A stretch of 64,000 nt of DNA from Cololabis saira. Lineage: Eukaryota; Chordata; Actinopteri; Beloniformes; Belonidae. The DNA is taken from assembly GCF_033807715.1 (NCBI RefSeq), contig NC_084596.1, positions 28,408,879 to 28,472,878 on the forward strand. Reading direction: 5' to 3'. A program made the translations under genes and the position numbers. Of this stretch, positions 32,250 to 43,593 are shown one piece after another (the first letter of the stretch is position 1; every line of letters begins with the position of its first letter). The notes under the pieces were generated by a model. It did no database searches, was not told the origin of the DNA, and saw nothing but the letters and a program-made list of their open reading frames with translations.

Positions 32250-33004
32250 CATATCTGTCAAGTTTTGGATTTAAAAATAAGGGAAATTTTCCGCCACCCG
32301 CAGCCCGACCGAGGTCCAGTATTACATTTTAAGACAGATTTAAGAGAAATCTAAAATAACTACCGGTCAACCACTTACAATCTATAACTGTAGAGGTGCT
32401 CAGAATCTGACAGGCCGACCTTTGTTGACACCGAAATGCTGTGGACATTCCTATGTATGTAATTCCTATAATAGAGCCTAAATGAAAACACAAATTTTTT
32501 ATTTTTTTATTTTAAATATTTTCAGTTTATATACACATTGATTGTCTTCAACTAAAACATTTACATTTTTTAATTTGTCATTTTCACTCATGTGGCTCTC
32601 TTGTATTAATGGCCGATGACACAGACGCATGTGTCTGAGCTCCATCCTGCTCCTCTTTAGGAAAGTAAATTCGGTATCCCATTTTTACAGATATTTACGC
32701 AAAGTCTTTGCTTTTTTGGGCGGAAATGCCTTCTCTCTCGTTTCATCCATCCACCTGATTTGTTGTTCCGAGTTTGTTCCAGTGTTGCCACTAACATCGC
32801 GAGAACTGCCAAACAGGCTACAGCAGGTGACAGTTCTCGCGAGGTTAGTGACAATTCTCTTCGGATACGCACAAGAATGCTTTTTAAAAATGTGTATCTT
32901 ATAAAACGGGAAATTTACGGGAAAATGTTAATACGGGAGGGCGGCGGGAAAGAGGGGTAAAATAGTGTAGTTTCCCAGCCAAAACGGGAGACTTGACAGA
33001 TATG
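32250..33004. mobile_element. Non-autonomous hAT-type element, 755 bp, upstream of EFCAB14
   Basis: Inverted ends CATATCTGTCAAG and CTTGACAGATATG bound the element. It is flanked by an 8-bp duplication with one mismatch: CTTTCTAG at 32,242-32,249 and CTTTCTGG at 33,005-33,012. This supports the hAT superfamily. The right end is rich in ACGGGAAA and ACGGGAGG-type subterminal motifs. The centre holds a near-perfect hairpin (32,789-32,808 paired with 32,831-32,850, 19 of 20 bases) containing CTCGCGAG-like sequence. No transposase frame is seen. It ends about 600 bp before the EFCAB14 start codon. Confidence 0.88.
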
Positions 33005-33012
33005 CTTTCTGG

Positions 33013-33603
33013 GGGTAGAGGCAGGGGTGTGACGCGGTGTTTCGCTCCCTGTTGCAGCCAGACGCCGGAAGTTGTATGTTTGTAATTTCCGCGAACATCC
33101 TGCCTAAACAATACAGGACAAACCTCTGGAGACAGAGCCGCATTATTAGGTCATATTGTAGGAATGTTTAATTCCTCTACTTGAACACTTGTTTTGTTTG
33201 TTTTTTCCTAAAACGAATCCCGTTGGATCGAGTCCTATTAAAAGTGGACATTAGACATTAGAGCAGTAAAACGACGGTAAATGTCTGCAAGCTGCTGCCT
33301 AGCGGAGCTAGCTTAGCGGACGCGATAACAAGTTGTTCACAGAGGAGATGTTTTGGGAGGTTAACGCAATGCCAGTGAGTTACTGAAGACTGAGATCCGG
33401 GACAATATTGCCACGGCGGGCAACCACCAAAGCCCGATGTGTTTACACCCGTTTGCTGCGTTGCGTGGTTGAAATCCGGGCCAAGCGAGACAGCGGCAGC
33501 TTAGCAGCGACACGAACAACGCACCGCCACCAAACTGGACAAAACATTGGATTTAGTCGGCTTTAACTCGGGCTCGGCGGGTTCGCTGACGCCTCAGAAG
33601 AAG
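33013..33603 (+). promoter_or_regulatory. EFCAB14 promoter and 5' leader (CpG-rich)
   Basis: Base composition changes sharply here from AT-rich to CpG-rich, as expected for a housekeeping CpG-island promoter. An ETS-like site GCCGGAAGT lies at 33,064-33,072. The likely leader contains three short upstream frames: 33,281-33,316, 33,348-33,386 and 33,437-33,472, each 11 or 12 codons before the stop. The transcription start is not visible, so which of these are in the mRNA is unknown. No TATA box is placed convincingly. Confidence 0.6.
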
Positions 33604-33859
33604 ATGAAGAAGAGGAAGGAGCTGAACGCCCTGATCGGCCTGGGGGACAGCAAGAGGAAGAAGACCAAGAAGGGCTCCGGGCACCGGCTGCTGCGGACCG
33701 AGCCGCCGGGCTCGGAGTCGGACTCCAGCTCGGAGGAGGACGACTTCAACTCCCTGAACAGCGGGGCAACCTTCGGGAAGTACGTCTGTTTATTTATCTG
33801 TTCTGTTTAGTGGATGGATCCCCATTACAACATTGCAACATAACTTTGTATTTATGTTT

Positions 33860-33936
<77 letters not shown>

Positions 33937-36900
33937 ATTACATGCGCGCACACACACACACACCAGTTATATATGGGTTTTGATTGATTGATTGATTGAT
34001 TGAAGAATTTATTAGGAGAATTGCATAGGATCAGGTACAGTTTCATGACTTTGACAGATTTGCTGATACAAAGTCAACTAAAAGGCATTATTCCAAGAAA
34101 GCATTACACTTGTTTACATTGGAGACCTTTTTTAACTCATATAACATTGAATGACATACAGGTAAGAAGCAGTACTTTGTAGGGAAGATTGTAAAAAAAA
34201 AAAAAGAAAAGGGGGGATTACTGTTATTTTGCCCCGAGAGAGACTAAAAAGGTGACGAGACAAATAGAATAAGCTAGGTAATACAAAACAAAAGCAGAAA
34301 ACAAAAACAAGAAACAATAATCAGAAGGAAACAGCAGGATGTGCAGTAGAGGCTTTGATTATTCCCAGTTATGAGTAGCAGCCTCCTGTAGGTGGTTTTT
34401 TAGGGCAGACTTTTTCGGTCAATGACGAATGAGGATTTTCAACAGGTAAATTTTAAAATAATAAAAAAAAGAATATCTATTGCAGTAGTTCAAACATTAA
34501 GAATGTTGTGTACACATACATTCATATAAACATTTTAAATTAAGTGAGTTTTTTTGTCAAGATGAATTGGCACTAGCCTTAAAAAAGGTCATGTGGTACA
34601 ACCATGATTCATATTAAAATTAATTTGCTTAACATCTTGACATCTTTTTTTTTTTTTTTTTTTTTTTTACTTTACAAGTTTTCAGTATTATACAGAAATT
34701 GTTGTTTTTTTTAATGGTCGAGCCACATGATATTTCATAAAATGGACATCAGTCAAACTTTGTTTGTATATTATGATGGAAATATACAAATGAGTATAAA
34801 TCTTACACACTACAAGACATTTGGGAAATCGTGCCAGATAGGGCAGAAGATTGATTTAAATACATTTAGAGTGATTTCAAAACAAGAGTCATGGTCGGAC
34901 GGTCGCACCACATGACATTTTGATGCTTAAAACAACAAAAAAATCCCAAATAACTAGTATTTTTTGTAAAATTCAAGTGAGTCCATATGTGGGACAGGTA
35001 GGTCATATATATGGTATTTTTTTATCCATTTAAACCTTTTTTGAATTGAAAAAAAATCAGTTTTTCAGAAAATGTAGGCGTCACGTCATTGACCCATATG
35101 CATAAAATCATAATATATTAATAATATATTATTAATATAATATATTAATAACACTATAACTATACTAATACACTCTAATAGCACTGATAATACCATACAT
35201 TAGTAATATATTTTCAGTCACTGCTATCATTATAATAATTCTACTAATTTCAATATCAATAATAAATTCCCAGTCATATGGTCTGCAGCATTAGGTGAGC
35301 CTTAAGTCGTTTTTTAAAAGTTAATTTGTTTTCTGAGCGAGATGTGAGGAGGTAAAGAGTTCCAGGACATTATTGAACGATAGATAAACTAAGTGTCTGA
35401 GTAGATTGGTTCTCGGAGTTGGAGGTATCAGGTATCCGGAGCTGGCATTTCTGGTGTCATGGTTATGTCCGTCTCTAGTATTTCGTAATTGGTTGAAAAA
35501 ATATTCAGGTGTCTGATTAAATATGTTTCTAAAAAAACATGTCTGACCTGTATATATTATAACAATCATTACTGCATCTTTCCCATATGAAAGAAGACCT
35601 AATTATTAATAAAGTATATGTATAAGTATATGAATAATAGATTCCAATAGACAGTTCTCTTGTTTGCACATTTTAGACGATAGTATTGAATGCGAGACAA
35701 AAAAAACAGCATAAATAAACCATATCTACAGAACCAAAGCAAATGAAATCGAAGTTTAAATGGATATTACATTTTGGGACAAGAGGTTTAGGTTATTACC
35801 ATCTGAACAGTGGAGCCAACTTGTAAAGTAAGTGACCTGTAAATATTAGTACAATTATTACTGCATCTTTCCCATATGAAAGAAGACCTAATTATTATAT
35901 ATATAAAATGGAACTATATGACTAATATATTTCAATAGACAGATCTTTTGTATGCACATTTTAGACAGTAGTATTGAATGAGACAAAAAAACCAGCATAA
36001 ATAAACCATTATCTACAGAAACAAATTAAGCAAATGAAATCGAAGTTTAAAAGGAAATTACATTTTGGGACAGAGGTTTGGGTTAGTACATTATTCATGT
36101 GGAGGGAATGGCCTTTTTTTCCTCTATTTCACTTTAAAATGCTCCCATCTGGACCTGCAAAATGGTCAAATATTGGCTCCTCATGGGTTGGAGCAGTTGT
36201 CTGCCATCGTAAGGTTGGGGGTTCAGTTCTCTGACACATAGTCTACCTAAGCGTCCTTGAACTAGACACCCAACTACATATTCTGCGTAGTCGAAGACTC
36301 CGTAGAAATATTTTCCTTTCTATAGACTATAAGAGTGCTGTGTGGATGGATGGACACAGCTTGCATGGGGACTGGTGTGGAGAAAGACCTCTACAAACAA
36401 TTCAGTGAGCTTGCACATGTATAGAGCTGGCAAAAGAACCTGATGAGATGAAGTGTGGCTCCAACTGCAACGCTTCTGAACACACAGGCACCACAGGACT
36501 GCCACATCTCATGCATTCAGTGTAAAACTCATGCATTTGACACTTGACGTCATTTGTACATTCAGAGCGAGCAGCATTGACCAGCATCAAGTGATTCTAT
36601 TGTGTTTGCGTGCGTGCGTGATAAGTGTATATATATTAGTGTGTGTATACAATGATCAATAATCTCTTAGAAAAAAGCTATTCCATTAACAAACAAAATT
36701 ACCCTCAAAATACGGTACCTACCTTTTTCTGAAAAGACTTTATGCAGAAATGTGAGTCTGGTTTTAATTAAGCCTGCAAGATTCTTTATTTTTTTATTTA
36801 GCGTTTCCTACACATGCTAAAGTATAACTATGATATATTTGAATGGCAAATAGTCAGGTTTGAGTGATATATAAATGGATAATAAGTAGCAACACATGTG

Positions 36901-39900
36901 TATATATATATATAATATATATATATATTTATATATTTTTTTAGTATTCCTCATAGTTTCCATGACATGTCATGCAACCGCCTGACAATACCTCTTTCAT
37001 TCATAATGAAAGCGTTCGTGCACTTCTAATGTCTAATGTTACCACATCCTTCTGTTTACAGAAGAAGCTACACACAGTGCTGCAATGTGTGCTACCCCTT
37101 GTTTCTGTTCATCATCCTGGCTGCTTGTGTGATGGCCTGTGCTGGACTCATATGGATGCAGATTGCTCTGAAAGAGGATCTAGACTCACTGAAAGAAAAA
37201 CTGCACAGCAGTAAGTTTCACATGCAAACGGTTACCTGATGATGCTCATAAAAAAACACATTGCCCCTTGGACGTCTGAACCTGTTTATATGCCAGAAAA
37301 GGAGTCATGCGGTAATTTATGTTTAACATTGTTTTGCTTTTATAACAGTGGAATCTAGCCAGAAAGCGTCATCAAGTGAAATACCAAAATTAAGCGAGGA
37401 TTTGAAGAGCAAGGACAGGAAGCTTGATGACATCGAGAATGGGGACAAGGGGTTGAGCAAACTTTGGTCTAACCTAACAGAAATGAACCGAAAGGTTGGT
37501 CATTATCTACATTTTGAATCCTCCATAACGCATGTGGAATCATACAAATGAGAGATCTCTATGGCAAGCCATTAGAGAATGTCTAGATTCCCAAAGATGA
37601 TTGCATTAGTTGTTTTTTTTTTTCTTTCTTGAGTCTAGATGTTACTGCCACTTTGTTCAGACTTGCCTTTGAAGTGATGGTTTGCATGCAGTATTTGCTA
37701 TTCATATGAGATCGTTCAGTTTATCAACTGAAGTATAATAATGAAGTCTTTAAAGAGTCACAGCTTTCTCCCAACATTATGATGTATTGGCAGGACATAT
37801 CATATTAGTGTACCAAATGTGTAGACATTATGGTTGTCAAAATAATATAAACATCTATTAGCATAGCAAAATACAGTTAAACAGCATCACATAGATGATC
37901 CAAAATAAATAATATTAACATGCAGCATTATTTGGTTTTGCCAGATGAACCCAGAGAATTTGAGTAGTTGGTAAACAATGTTTTATTGTAGCCCTAACTC
38001 AATGTTTGTTTTGCTTTAACTGGGACAGATCAGTTTGTTGGACTCTGCTGTTAACCATTTAAAAACCAGCTTGAAATCAGCTGCTGATTTAATCAGTCTT
38101 CCAACAACTGTTGAAGAGCTTCAAAAGGTAATGGAGAAAAAAAACGGAACAAAAAGATGATTTGTGTTGATTTCTGTAATTGACGATGCAAGTATTTTCT
38201 TTCTATTTTCCAGAGTGTTGCAACAATTGGCAGCACCCTAACAAGTGTACAACACGATGTGAAGACTATGCAAGCTGCTGTAGAAAATCAGAAGAAAGAT
38301 GTCGACACGAAGAAGATGACGGTAATTTTAGACGAGAGAAATTTCTCATAGTTGGCCCCTCTGAACATGTGACCAATGACACAATAACTTGCTGAGGTCA
38401 CATCTAAGGTCAGGCCTTGAAAGCCTAAACACTTAAAATGTATCACCTATGCTTTGCTTTCAGAAGTTTAACATTTACTCCTACTTGTTTAGCTCACTTT
38501 AGTCTTCCAATTATTGTGATGAGTGGAATGACTCTACAAATGTTTCCCATTACAAAGTTAAATGACTGCCGTGTAAAGACAAATAATCAGATACAAATTT
38601 ACTGTATACCTGTTCTTTACACTGTATGGTACACGGTTTTTTGACAAACAGCACTGAAGACTGATTCTGGGGTTGGAATTCACTTAAAACATTTTTATTT
38701 TTTTTTAGCACACTTCTTAAAACATGTACTTGAACATGAACCCGCTTCACTAATTAATTATTTATGGATGAATATATCAAGACTGTACATAAAAGAACTT
38801 AGTTCTATGTTGTGCATTACTAAATGTTTCATAGCAGATGTACTTTCCCTCGAATCCTAACAGAATGTTGCATTTGCACATTTGTCTTATTTGTAACTTT
38901 ATTTATCGTATTTCTGAATTAAGGGAAATACAGTTACATGTGGTCAGGATTAGTGTTTAAGCAAACCATAAATTACAACATCAATCTGGCTAATTGTGGC
39001 GTGAAACCGAACAAGAGTCGTTGAGACAATTTCCACATCCTGATTAGTGTGTTAACATGCAAATACATGCAAACATGCTTGATAGCTGTTGTCAGCCTGC
39101 TGTTGAAGGAGATGTAATTGTGATAGGAGGCCCAGCTATTTCTTGGATCAGTGCCTTGGGTGTGCATTCATAATGCATGAAACTAGTTGCGATCTATTTT
39201 GGGAGCTTGGATGCTTTAGGTTACAGGCTAAAACTTAAATATAGAAAAGAATGCAGAATATTTCCTCCCTTTCACACACCCCCCCTTCTGCAAGTGCAAT
39301 AAGGTTACACATCACCAAATAATTAATATACCCAGGTGCATTTCTTTTACCATGACCTCAGTGGTTTTGTGGTTGTTAATGAATACCTAACTGGTTCATA
39401 TCTTCATAGCCTTGTTGCATTTGCTGTGTCAATGTGGATTGCTTTGTACACAAACCTGTCAGGACATTTGACCCTGTGTATATGTAAGATAATTTGGAAT
39501 ATCACTACTTTTTCATAGGACATAACAGATCTTCGAAAAGCCATGGGAGACGTCAACAAGACAGAGGAGCAGCACCACACATGGACTGATGAGCAGATCC
39601 ACATCCTTCTCTCTACTGTTGCAGATCTTCATCAGAGAGTGGCCTCACTGGAGAATGGGTCAAAACACACTGTGAGTGTTTGTTATTATGTGATTATAAC
39701 GGGTGGAGGTAGTAAAATAAAATAACAAGTACCCGGTATACAAAAGTAGATTTATGCATTAAAAATTAGGCTGTGAGAATGATTTGCAGCCAGGATGCCT
39801 TGTTTGCATTCTTATTTATACAACTTATAAGCATTATTGTGTTCATGTAAATATCAAAGGTCTGCACAAAGTTTGATCACCTTCTTAAGTTTTATCATTT

Positions 39901-42160
39901 AATTTTTGCTACCGTCACCTTTCATTAGTGGCGATGGAAGGATTGGTGGATCCAAAAGTAAATTGAAGTTAAAAAATGCTGCCGTTCTTTAAATGGCCAT
40001 TTGGGACTGACTCCAAAACAACTTTACAGCTTTGTATAGAAAATGGTTTTGGTTTTGTAATTTGGCCCTTTAAAGAAAACCGTGTGAGGCTTTTTAATTT
40101 ATTTATTTACTTAACTTTTCCCACCCAAATCCATCTATTTGATACTCAAATGTATGTATTGCAAGGGCAGAGCTTCTTTTTTTTTCTTACAGATTTTGTG
40201 GCACTAGTGGCCTTTTTGAAAGTATGGAGACAGGAAATGGGTAGGGGGTGCAGGACAGGACTCGAAGCTGCACGGGCTACACTAGGTCCTTTTGTAAATG
40301 GCGCCCGCTCGACCCACTGAACTAGCCAAGGCCCTGCAAGGGCAGAGCTTCTGATTTTAAAATGCAAAATTACAATAGTCAAGCCTTCAGAGAGTGAATA
40401 TACGGGAATATTTACATTTAATTGTCACTTTTCTTCTTTCCAGTCACAGAAAAATGATGAAGCCCCACTGGAAATCGGCAGCCAGCAACCAGTAACTGCA
40501 ATAATCAAAGAAGATACTTCAAACAAAGCAGCACCGGGAGATGTGACGGGTAAAGTGTAGAATACAGCAGTTAATAATAATGATGATAATAATTATAATA
40601 ATGGTAGTAATAATAATAGCCTTCTTTGCACCATGTTTCATTGCTGCATTTACTCCCCATTCTTTTTGACAGAGTTGTCCACACCACTGACAGAGCCACA
40701 TGGAAGCAGACGCCCTCGCTTTGCATCTCTAAACCGGTATCGGTGGATCGCTGGCATGAAATGTCCGAAAAGGGTCTCCCTGCCTGGTGTCAGTTCTCTG
40801 AAAGGTGCACAACTTACTAATCATAAAAGATGCAATTTAATTTTATGGAAAATACTTTTTTTGCAGCAGCAGCATTAAGTGTAAAAAATTACCCTGGACT
40901 GATATAAAGAGTCTCTACTTGTGGCCTTAAAACTGTGTTTTGATAAGAATTAAATGATTCCTTGTGGACAGCAGTCAAGCATTTAATACATGTAGTTGAA
41001 ATTTGTCCATCAGTTCAACAAATAAGACATGTTAATGTGCTTTAAAGGGGATCTGGTAGGTGAGTTTAATGTATCTGACAGCCAAGCCAGTTGTTCTTTT
41101 TTTAATCACAAACTATAAGAGATAGCAGATGGTAGATGTATGTTTAACAAACAGATAAGAGCATAATGGGCTATTCACACCTCGAACTATGCTACTCAAC
41201 TAGAGCTAACTACTAAAGTGAAGGCGCATACTTAAATTGCAACAATAAATGCAACTATCTCATGCTTAGTCTTATAGTTCATTGTGTTAGTGGCTCCTAA
41301 ATTGACAAATTATGAAAAAAAATAATTAACTTTCTGGGCTTGAGAGCATGTATTTTGACACCTGAAAATGATTACCAAATCAAAATATCTGGGATAATGC
41401 AACCCCCCATTTTGTCAAAAAAAAAAAAAAAAAAAAGGTCAAGTCTAGTAAGTCTCTGTGATTTGTATTGTTACATCGCAGACCAACAGAGTATAGTTAT
41501 GTGAGTAATTATGATATTCAACCTTGGTCCTATGTAAGCACTGCAGATTATTAGATGTATGATATACTGTGTTTATTTGTTTTTTTTGCTTTAAACGTGA
41601 CCCCAGCAATGTCCTTGGTCACTGTTGTTATAGTTGTAACGTGGGCCATCCACTTGATCTGGAATGACATTGACAACTACTACAAACTATTTATTAAGGG
41701 TTGGTAATGTAAAACATTGGGAGCCCCTTTTTTACAGGATACCATTCTTTATTGTTATTCTTTGTGTGGACTTCCTTAGCAAATCAATAATTATTATTGT
41801 TATTTTATTGACTTCGTATTAATTGGACTAATTTGGAATGAGTTGAACTGTATTGTTGAATTACCTTGACAGGACATTATATACAGTTCAGCTAAAAGCA
41901 GGAATCAAAATGAAAATATCTCAGTTTATGGATAATAACTATTACTGTTATTATTTTAATTATGTTTCTGATTCTCTACAGATATAGACGACATATTCCA
42001 GCGGGCCGGTGTTGGGCGTGATTCATTTGCACTTACCTACCAACACCTGAAGGAAGTTTTTGGAACATCAGCTCCCAGCAAACTCACCATGCAGTGCTTT
42101 GATGATGATGGGGACCAAACATACTCCTTGACGGAGCTGAGAGTTGCTGTAGGTTTGTGA
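33604..42160 (+). CDS. efcab14: EFCAB14, EF-hand and coiled-coil membrane protein (spliced, 9 exons)
   Basis: This is the orthologue of vertebrate EFCAB14 (KIAA0494), a poorly characterised single-pass membrane protein. Coding exons: 33604-33779, 37062-37210, 37349-37494, 38029-38127, 38214-38321, 39519-39671, 40444-40549, 40673-40804 and 41982-42160. All junctions are GT-AG and in phase, giving 415 residues (human about 495). The start MKKRKELNALIGL is the conserved N-terminus. An upstream in-frame stretch lacks an ATG. Residues 1-60 are a basic then acidic cytosolic tail. Residues 69-93 are a transmembrane helix preceded by QCCNVCYP. About 95-290 is a predicted coiled coil (KSAADLISLPTTVEELQKS is diagnostic). 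The EF-hand loop is D397-E408 (DDDGDQTYSLTE), where the usual Gly at position 6 is Gln, so calcium binding may be weakened. The short form stops at GGTTTGTGA, matching the mammalian end. Alternative 3' exons are listed separately. Identity is very secure; the exact C-terminus is not. Confidence 0.95.
33861..33963. repeat. (TCTA)n then (CA)n microsatellites in EFCAB14 intron 1
   Basis: TCTA tetranucleotide repeats occupy 33,861-33,936. GCGCGCACACAC-type dinucleotide sequence follows at about 33,944-33,963. Confidence 0.97.
33979..34330 (-). mobile_element. Probable LINE 3' UTR with a (TCAA)n tail
   Basis: Read on the minus strand, this ends CTCCTAATAAATTCTTCAAT followed by four more ATCA units (plus strand GATT repeats at 33,979-34,003). 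An AATAAA-like motif followed by a short tandem tail is typical of RTE- and L2-like teleost LINEs. No coding sequence is retained, so the family is not named. Confidence 0.5.
34417..35094. mobile_element. Possible non-autonomous DNA transposon
   Basis: GGTCAATGACG at 34,417-34,427 is matched in inverted orientation by CGTCATTGACC at 35,084-35,094. Within it, GGTCGAGCCACATGA (near 34,717) and GGTCGCACCACATGA (near 34,900) are direct repeats, and GGTCATGTGGTAC (near 34,586) is an inverted copy. No clear target duplication was found, so the superfamily is not assigned and the true ends may differ. Confidence 0.4.
35290..35560 (-). mobile_element. Decayed non-LTR retrotransposon fragment
   Basis: The minus-strand reading contains HNHDTRNASSGYLIPPTPRT followed by NLL, which resembles the HNTRNAS...P.RTNLGK block near the C-terminus of L2/CR1/Rex-type reverse transcriptases. 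The following block has drifted. A short fragment only, in EFCAB14 intron 1. Confidence 0.55.
35545..36090. repeat. Tandem duplication, two copies, about 289-bp unit
   Basis: The sequence starting GACCTG at 35,545 and running to about 35,800 is repeated from 35,834 to about 36,090. Shared landmarks include CTGCATCTTTCCCATATGAA, CACATTTTAGAC, CAGCATAAATAAACCAT and GCAAATGAAATCGAAGTTTA, each with the same spacing. The copies differ by scattered substitutions and small indels, so the duplication is not recent. Confidence 0.9.
36170..36360 (+). mobile_element. Probable tRNA-derived SINE (decayed)
   Basis: ATGGGTTGGAGCAGTTGTCT resembles a pol III A box and GGGGGTTCAGTTC, about 30 bases on, resembles a B box. 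The tail contains the common teleost SINE wording GTCCTTGAACTAGACACCCA and ends AAGAGTGCTGTGTGGATGGA. No clear target duplication was identified. It lies in EFCAB14 intron 1. Confidence 0.5.
40178..40334 (-). mobile_element. tRNA-derived SINE with target duplication
   Basis: The minus strand reads GGCCTTGGCTAGTTCAGTGG (A-box region) and later GCTTCGAGTCC (B box), then a GACAGGAAATGG-type body found in teleost SINEs. The plus-strand left edge is a T-rich tract, equivalent to a 3' A-rich tail. It is flanked by an 18-bp perfect duplication, TGCAAGGGCAGAGCTTCT, at 40,160-40,177 and 40,335-40,352. It sits in the EFCAB14 intron between exons 6 and 7. Confidence 0.85.
41607..41707 (+). CDS. efcab14: Candidate alternative last exon of EFCAB14 encoding a hydrophobic tail
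   Basis: After the acceptor GTGACCCCAG, the sequence is open from 41,607 to a TAA at 41,705-41,707. Exon 8 (40673-40804) ends in phase 1, and its last G plus CA gives Ala, so the join stays in frame. The tail is AMSLVTVVIVVTWAIHLIW followed by NDIDNYYKLFIKGW. This is a strong 17-19 residue hydrophobic helix with a short polar end. It would replace the EF-hand and give a protein of about 389 residues with hydrophobic segments near both ends. There is no canonical AATAAA close downstream, so this is a candidate and not an established isoform. It could also be a leftover of another gene. Confidence 0.4.
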
Positions 42161-42592
42161 ATATACCATCTGACAGCAGTGAACAGTATTGAATTCCCAA
42201 TAAGGTTTGGGTTCCTCGACTCGTCTGTAATTGCTGCACTTTTTGTGAACTGAATATTTATCCTACTGATGGTGGAATAAGTGGCACTGGTGTGCCCCTT
42301 CTCACTCCCCCTTTCCCAGGCCCATTTCACCGTAACATCAGCCACATAGCATTGTTAAAATTTTTAACAGTAAACAGTAATATATGATAAACTGTATGTA
42401 AAATGTGTACCTACCTATTCCTTTTGCCATTTCCTTGGTTTATATTAGTAAACCATGGATAATGAGTGCTGTGTATTATTTTGAGTTCCATCTTCCACCA
42501 TCAATATTTGACTTGCTGTGTTTATGTATTTGTCTTTATTTTCTTTTTTGGGATACCTTTGTCACCTTGATGTTATAATTTTACTGTTTTAG

Positions 42593-43428
42593 GCAACAAC
42601 CGTCTGTCTGTTGTAAATGTACCCACCTGTCCACACAAATACCAGGTACAACTCACTTATTTATAGGGACTGTAGATACAATTTTATGAATGTTTACAAA
42701 TGACTACTAGAAATATAGTTTTTGTCAGGTTTTGGTTGTGTTTTTAGACAGTTTCCTAATTTATCTTAAACATGAGTGTAAGAGATGCGTCTTTTGTATA
42801 CTCTTTTCTAAGCTAAAACTCAAGCTTCATTTCTGTTCTCTTTACTACTTTGACTTACGATCAGGATCATGTTAGTTCATCCGTGCGTTTCCCTGTAGTT
42901 CTTTTTTTGTCCCCCATTTATCAATATTTTGAAAATTTGAAGGGCTATGAACATTTTGAATCTGAATTTTGAAGTGATTATTCATGAGGCATGTATAGCA
43001 ATAATGAAATGGTTAAAAGATTTACCTTTTTTTCCTTGAGAATTGCAGTGGATAGAAGGCACAACTTGCTCACAATATCTAACAGGTAGTATAAGAAGCA
43101 CTGACTATCACTTTTTACTTGATTAATTTTACTGGCCAATTAATGGTATAGTTTATGAAAATAAAAATAATTCAGACTTAAATGTACTCTGTAAAAGTGT
43201 ATTTGCAACCATTTATCTTTTGAAAAGGGGGAGTTATTCAATCTCATTTTCTTCCCTTTAATTGTGCTTTGCATGTTGCTTTTCATGTAACATGAACAAA
43301 TTATTTATAAACTTAACAGTCGACTGCTTGTTTTTGCAGGACAATGGTTAATCAAGTTTAAAAAATGTAATGGTTTTGGCCATGATATTTTGGGTCCATG
43401 CTGCTACTGTACATGGAAGATTTTATGA
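42593..43428 (+). CDS. efcab14: Candidate alternative 3' exons of EFCAB14 (Cys-rich C-terminal extension)
   Basis: Three segments, 42593-42645, 43049-43085 and 43340-43428, have canonical acceptors (TTTTAG, ATTGCAG, TTTGCAG) and GT donors. They join in a single open frame to exon 9 cut at 42,152 (donor G|GTTTGT). The result replaces the final Leu with about 59 residues. It contains VPTCPHKYQ, then WIEGTTCSQYLT, then GQWLIKFKKC and GPCCYCTWKIL, and has six cysteines. The TGA at 43,426-43,428 lies just 24 bases before the AATAAA at 43,452, as expected of a true last coding exon. The product would be about 472 residues. I do not recognise the tail. The evidence is reading-frame and splice-site consistency only. 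Confidence 0.55.
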
Positions 43429-43451
43429 ATGTTTTCATCTGAGCACCAATG

Positions 43452-43490
43452 AATAAAGACAAAGGTTTTATTTGTGGTCTGCCTTTTATT
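43452..43490. terminator. Overlapping convergent poly(A) signals of EFCAB14 (+) and ZNF830 (-)
   Basis: AATAAA at 43,452-43,457 serves the plus-strand gene. TTTATT at 43,467-43,472 and at 43,485-43,490 are AATAAA on the minus strand and fit ZNF830. With cleavage 10-30 bases beyond each signal, the two mRNAs would overlap by tens of bases at their 3' ends. Confidence 0.75.
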
Positions 43491-43593
43491 TTTCCTTTTT
43501 AATATCATGGACAGAGTTACAGTTGTATAAGCTCATGTCAAAACAATGTGATGAAAGTCTTAAACCTATTTACAATTTTTGAATTGATGACAT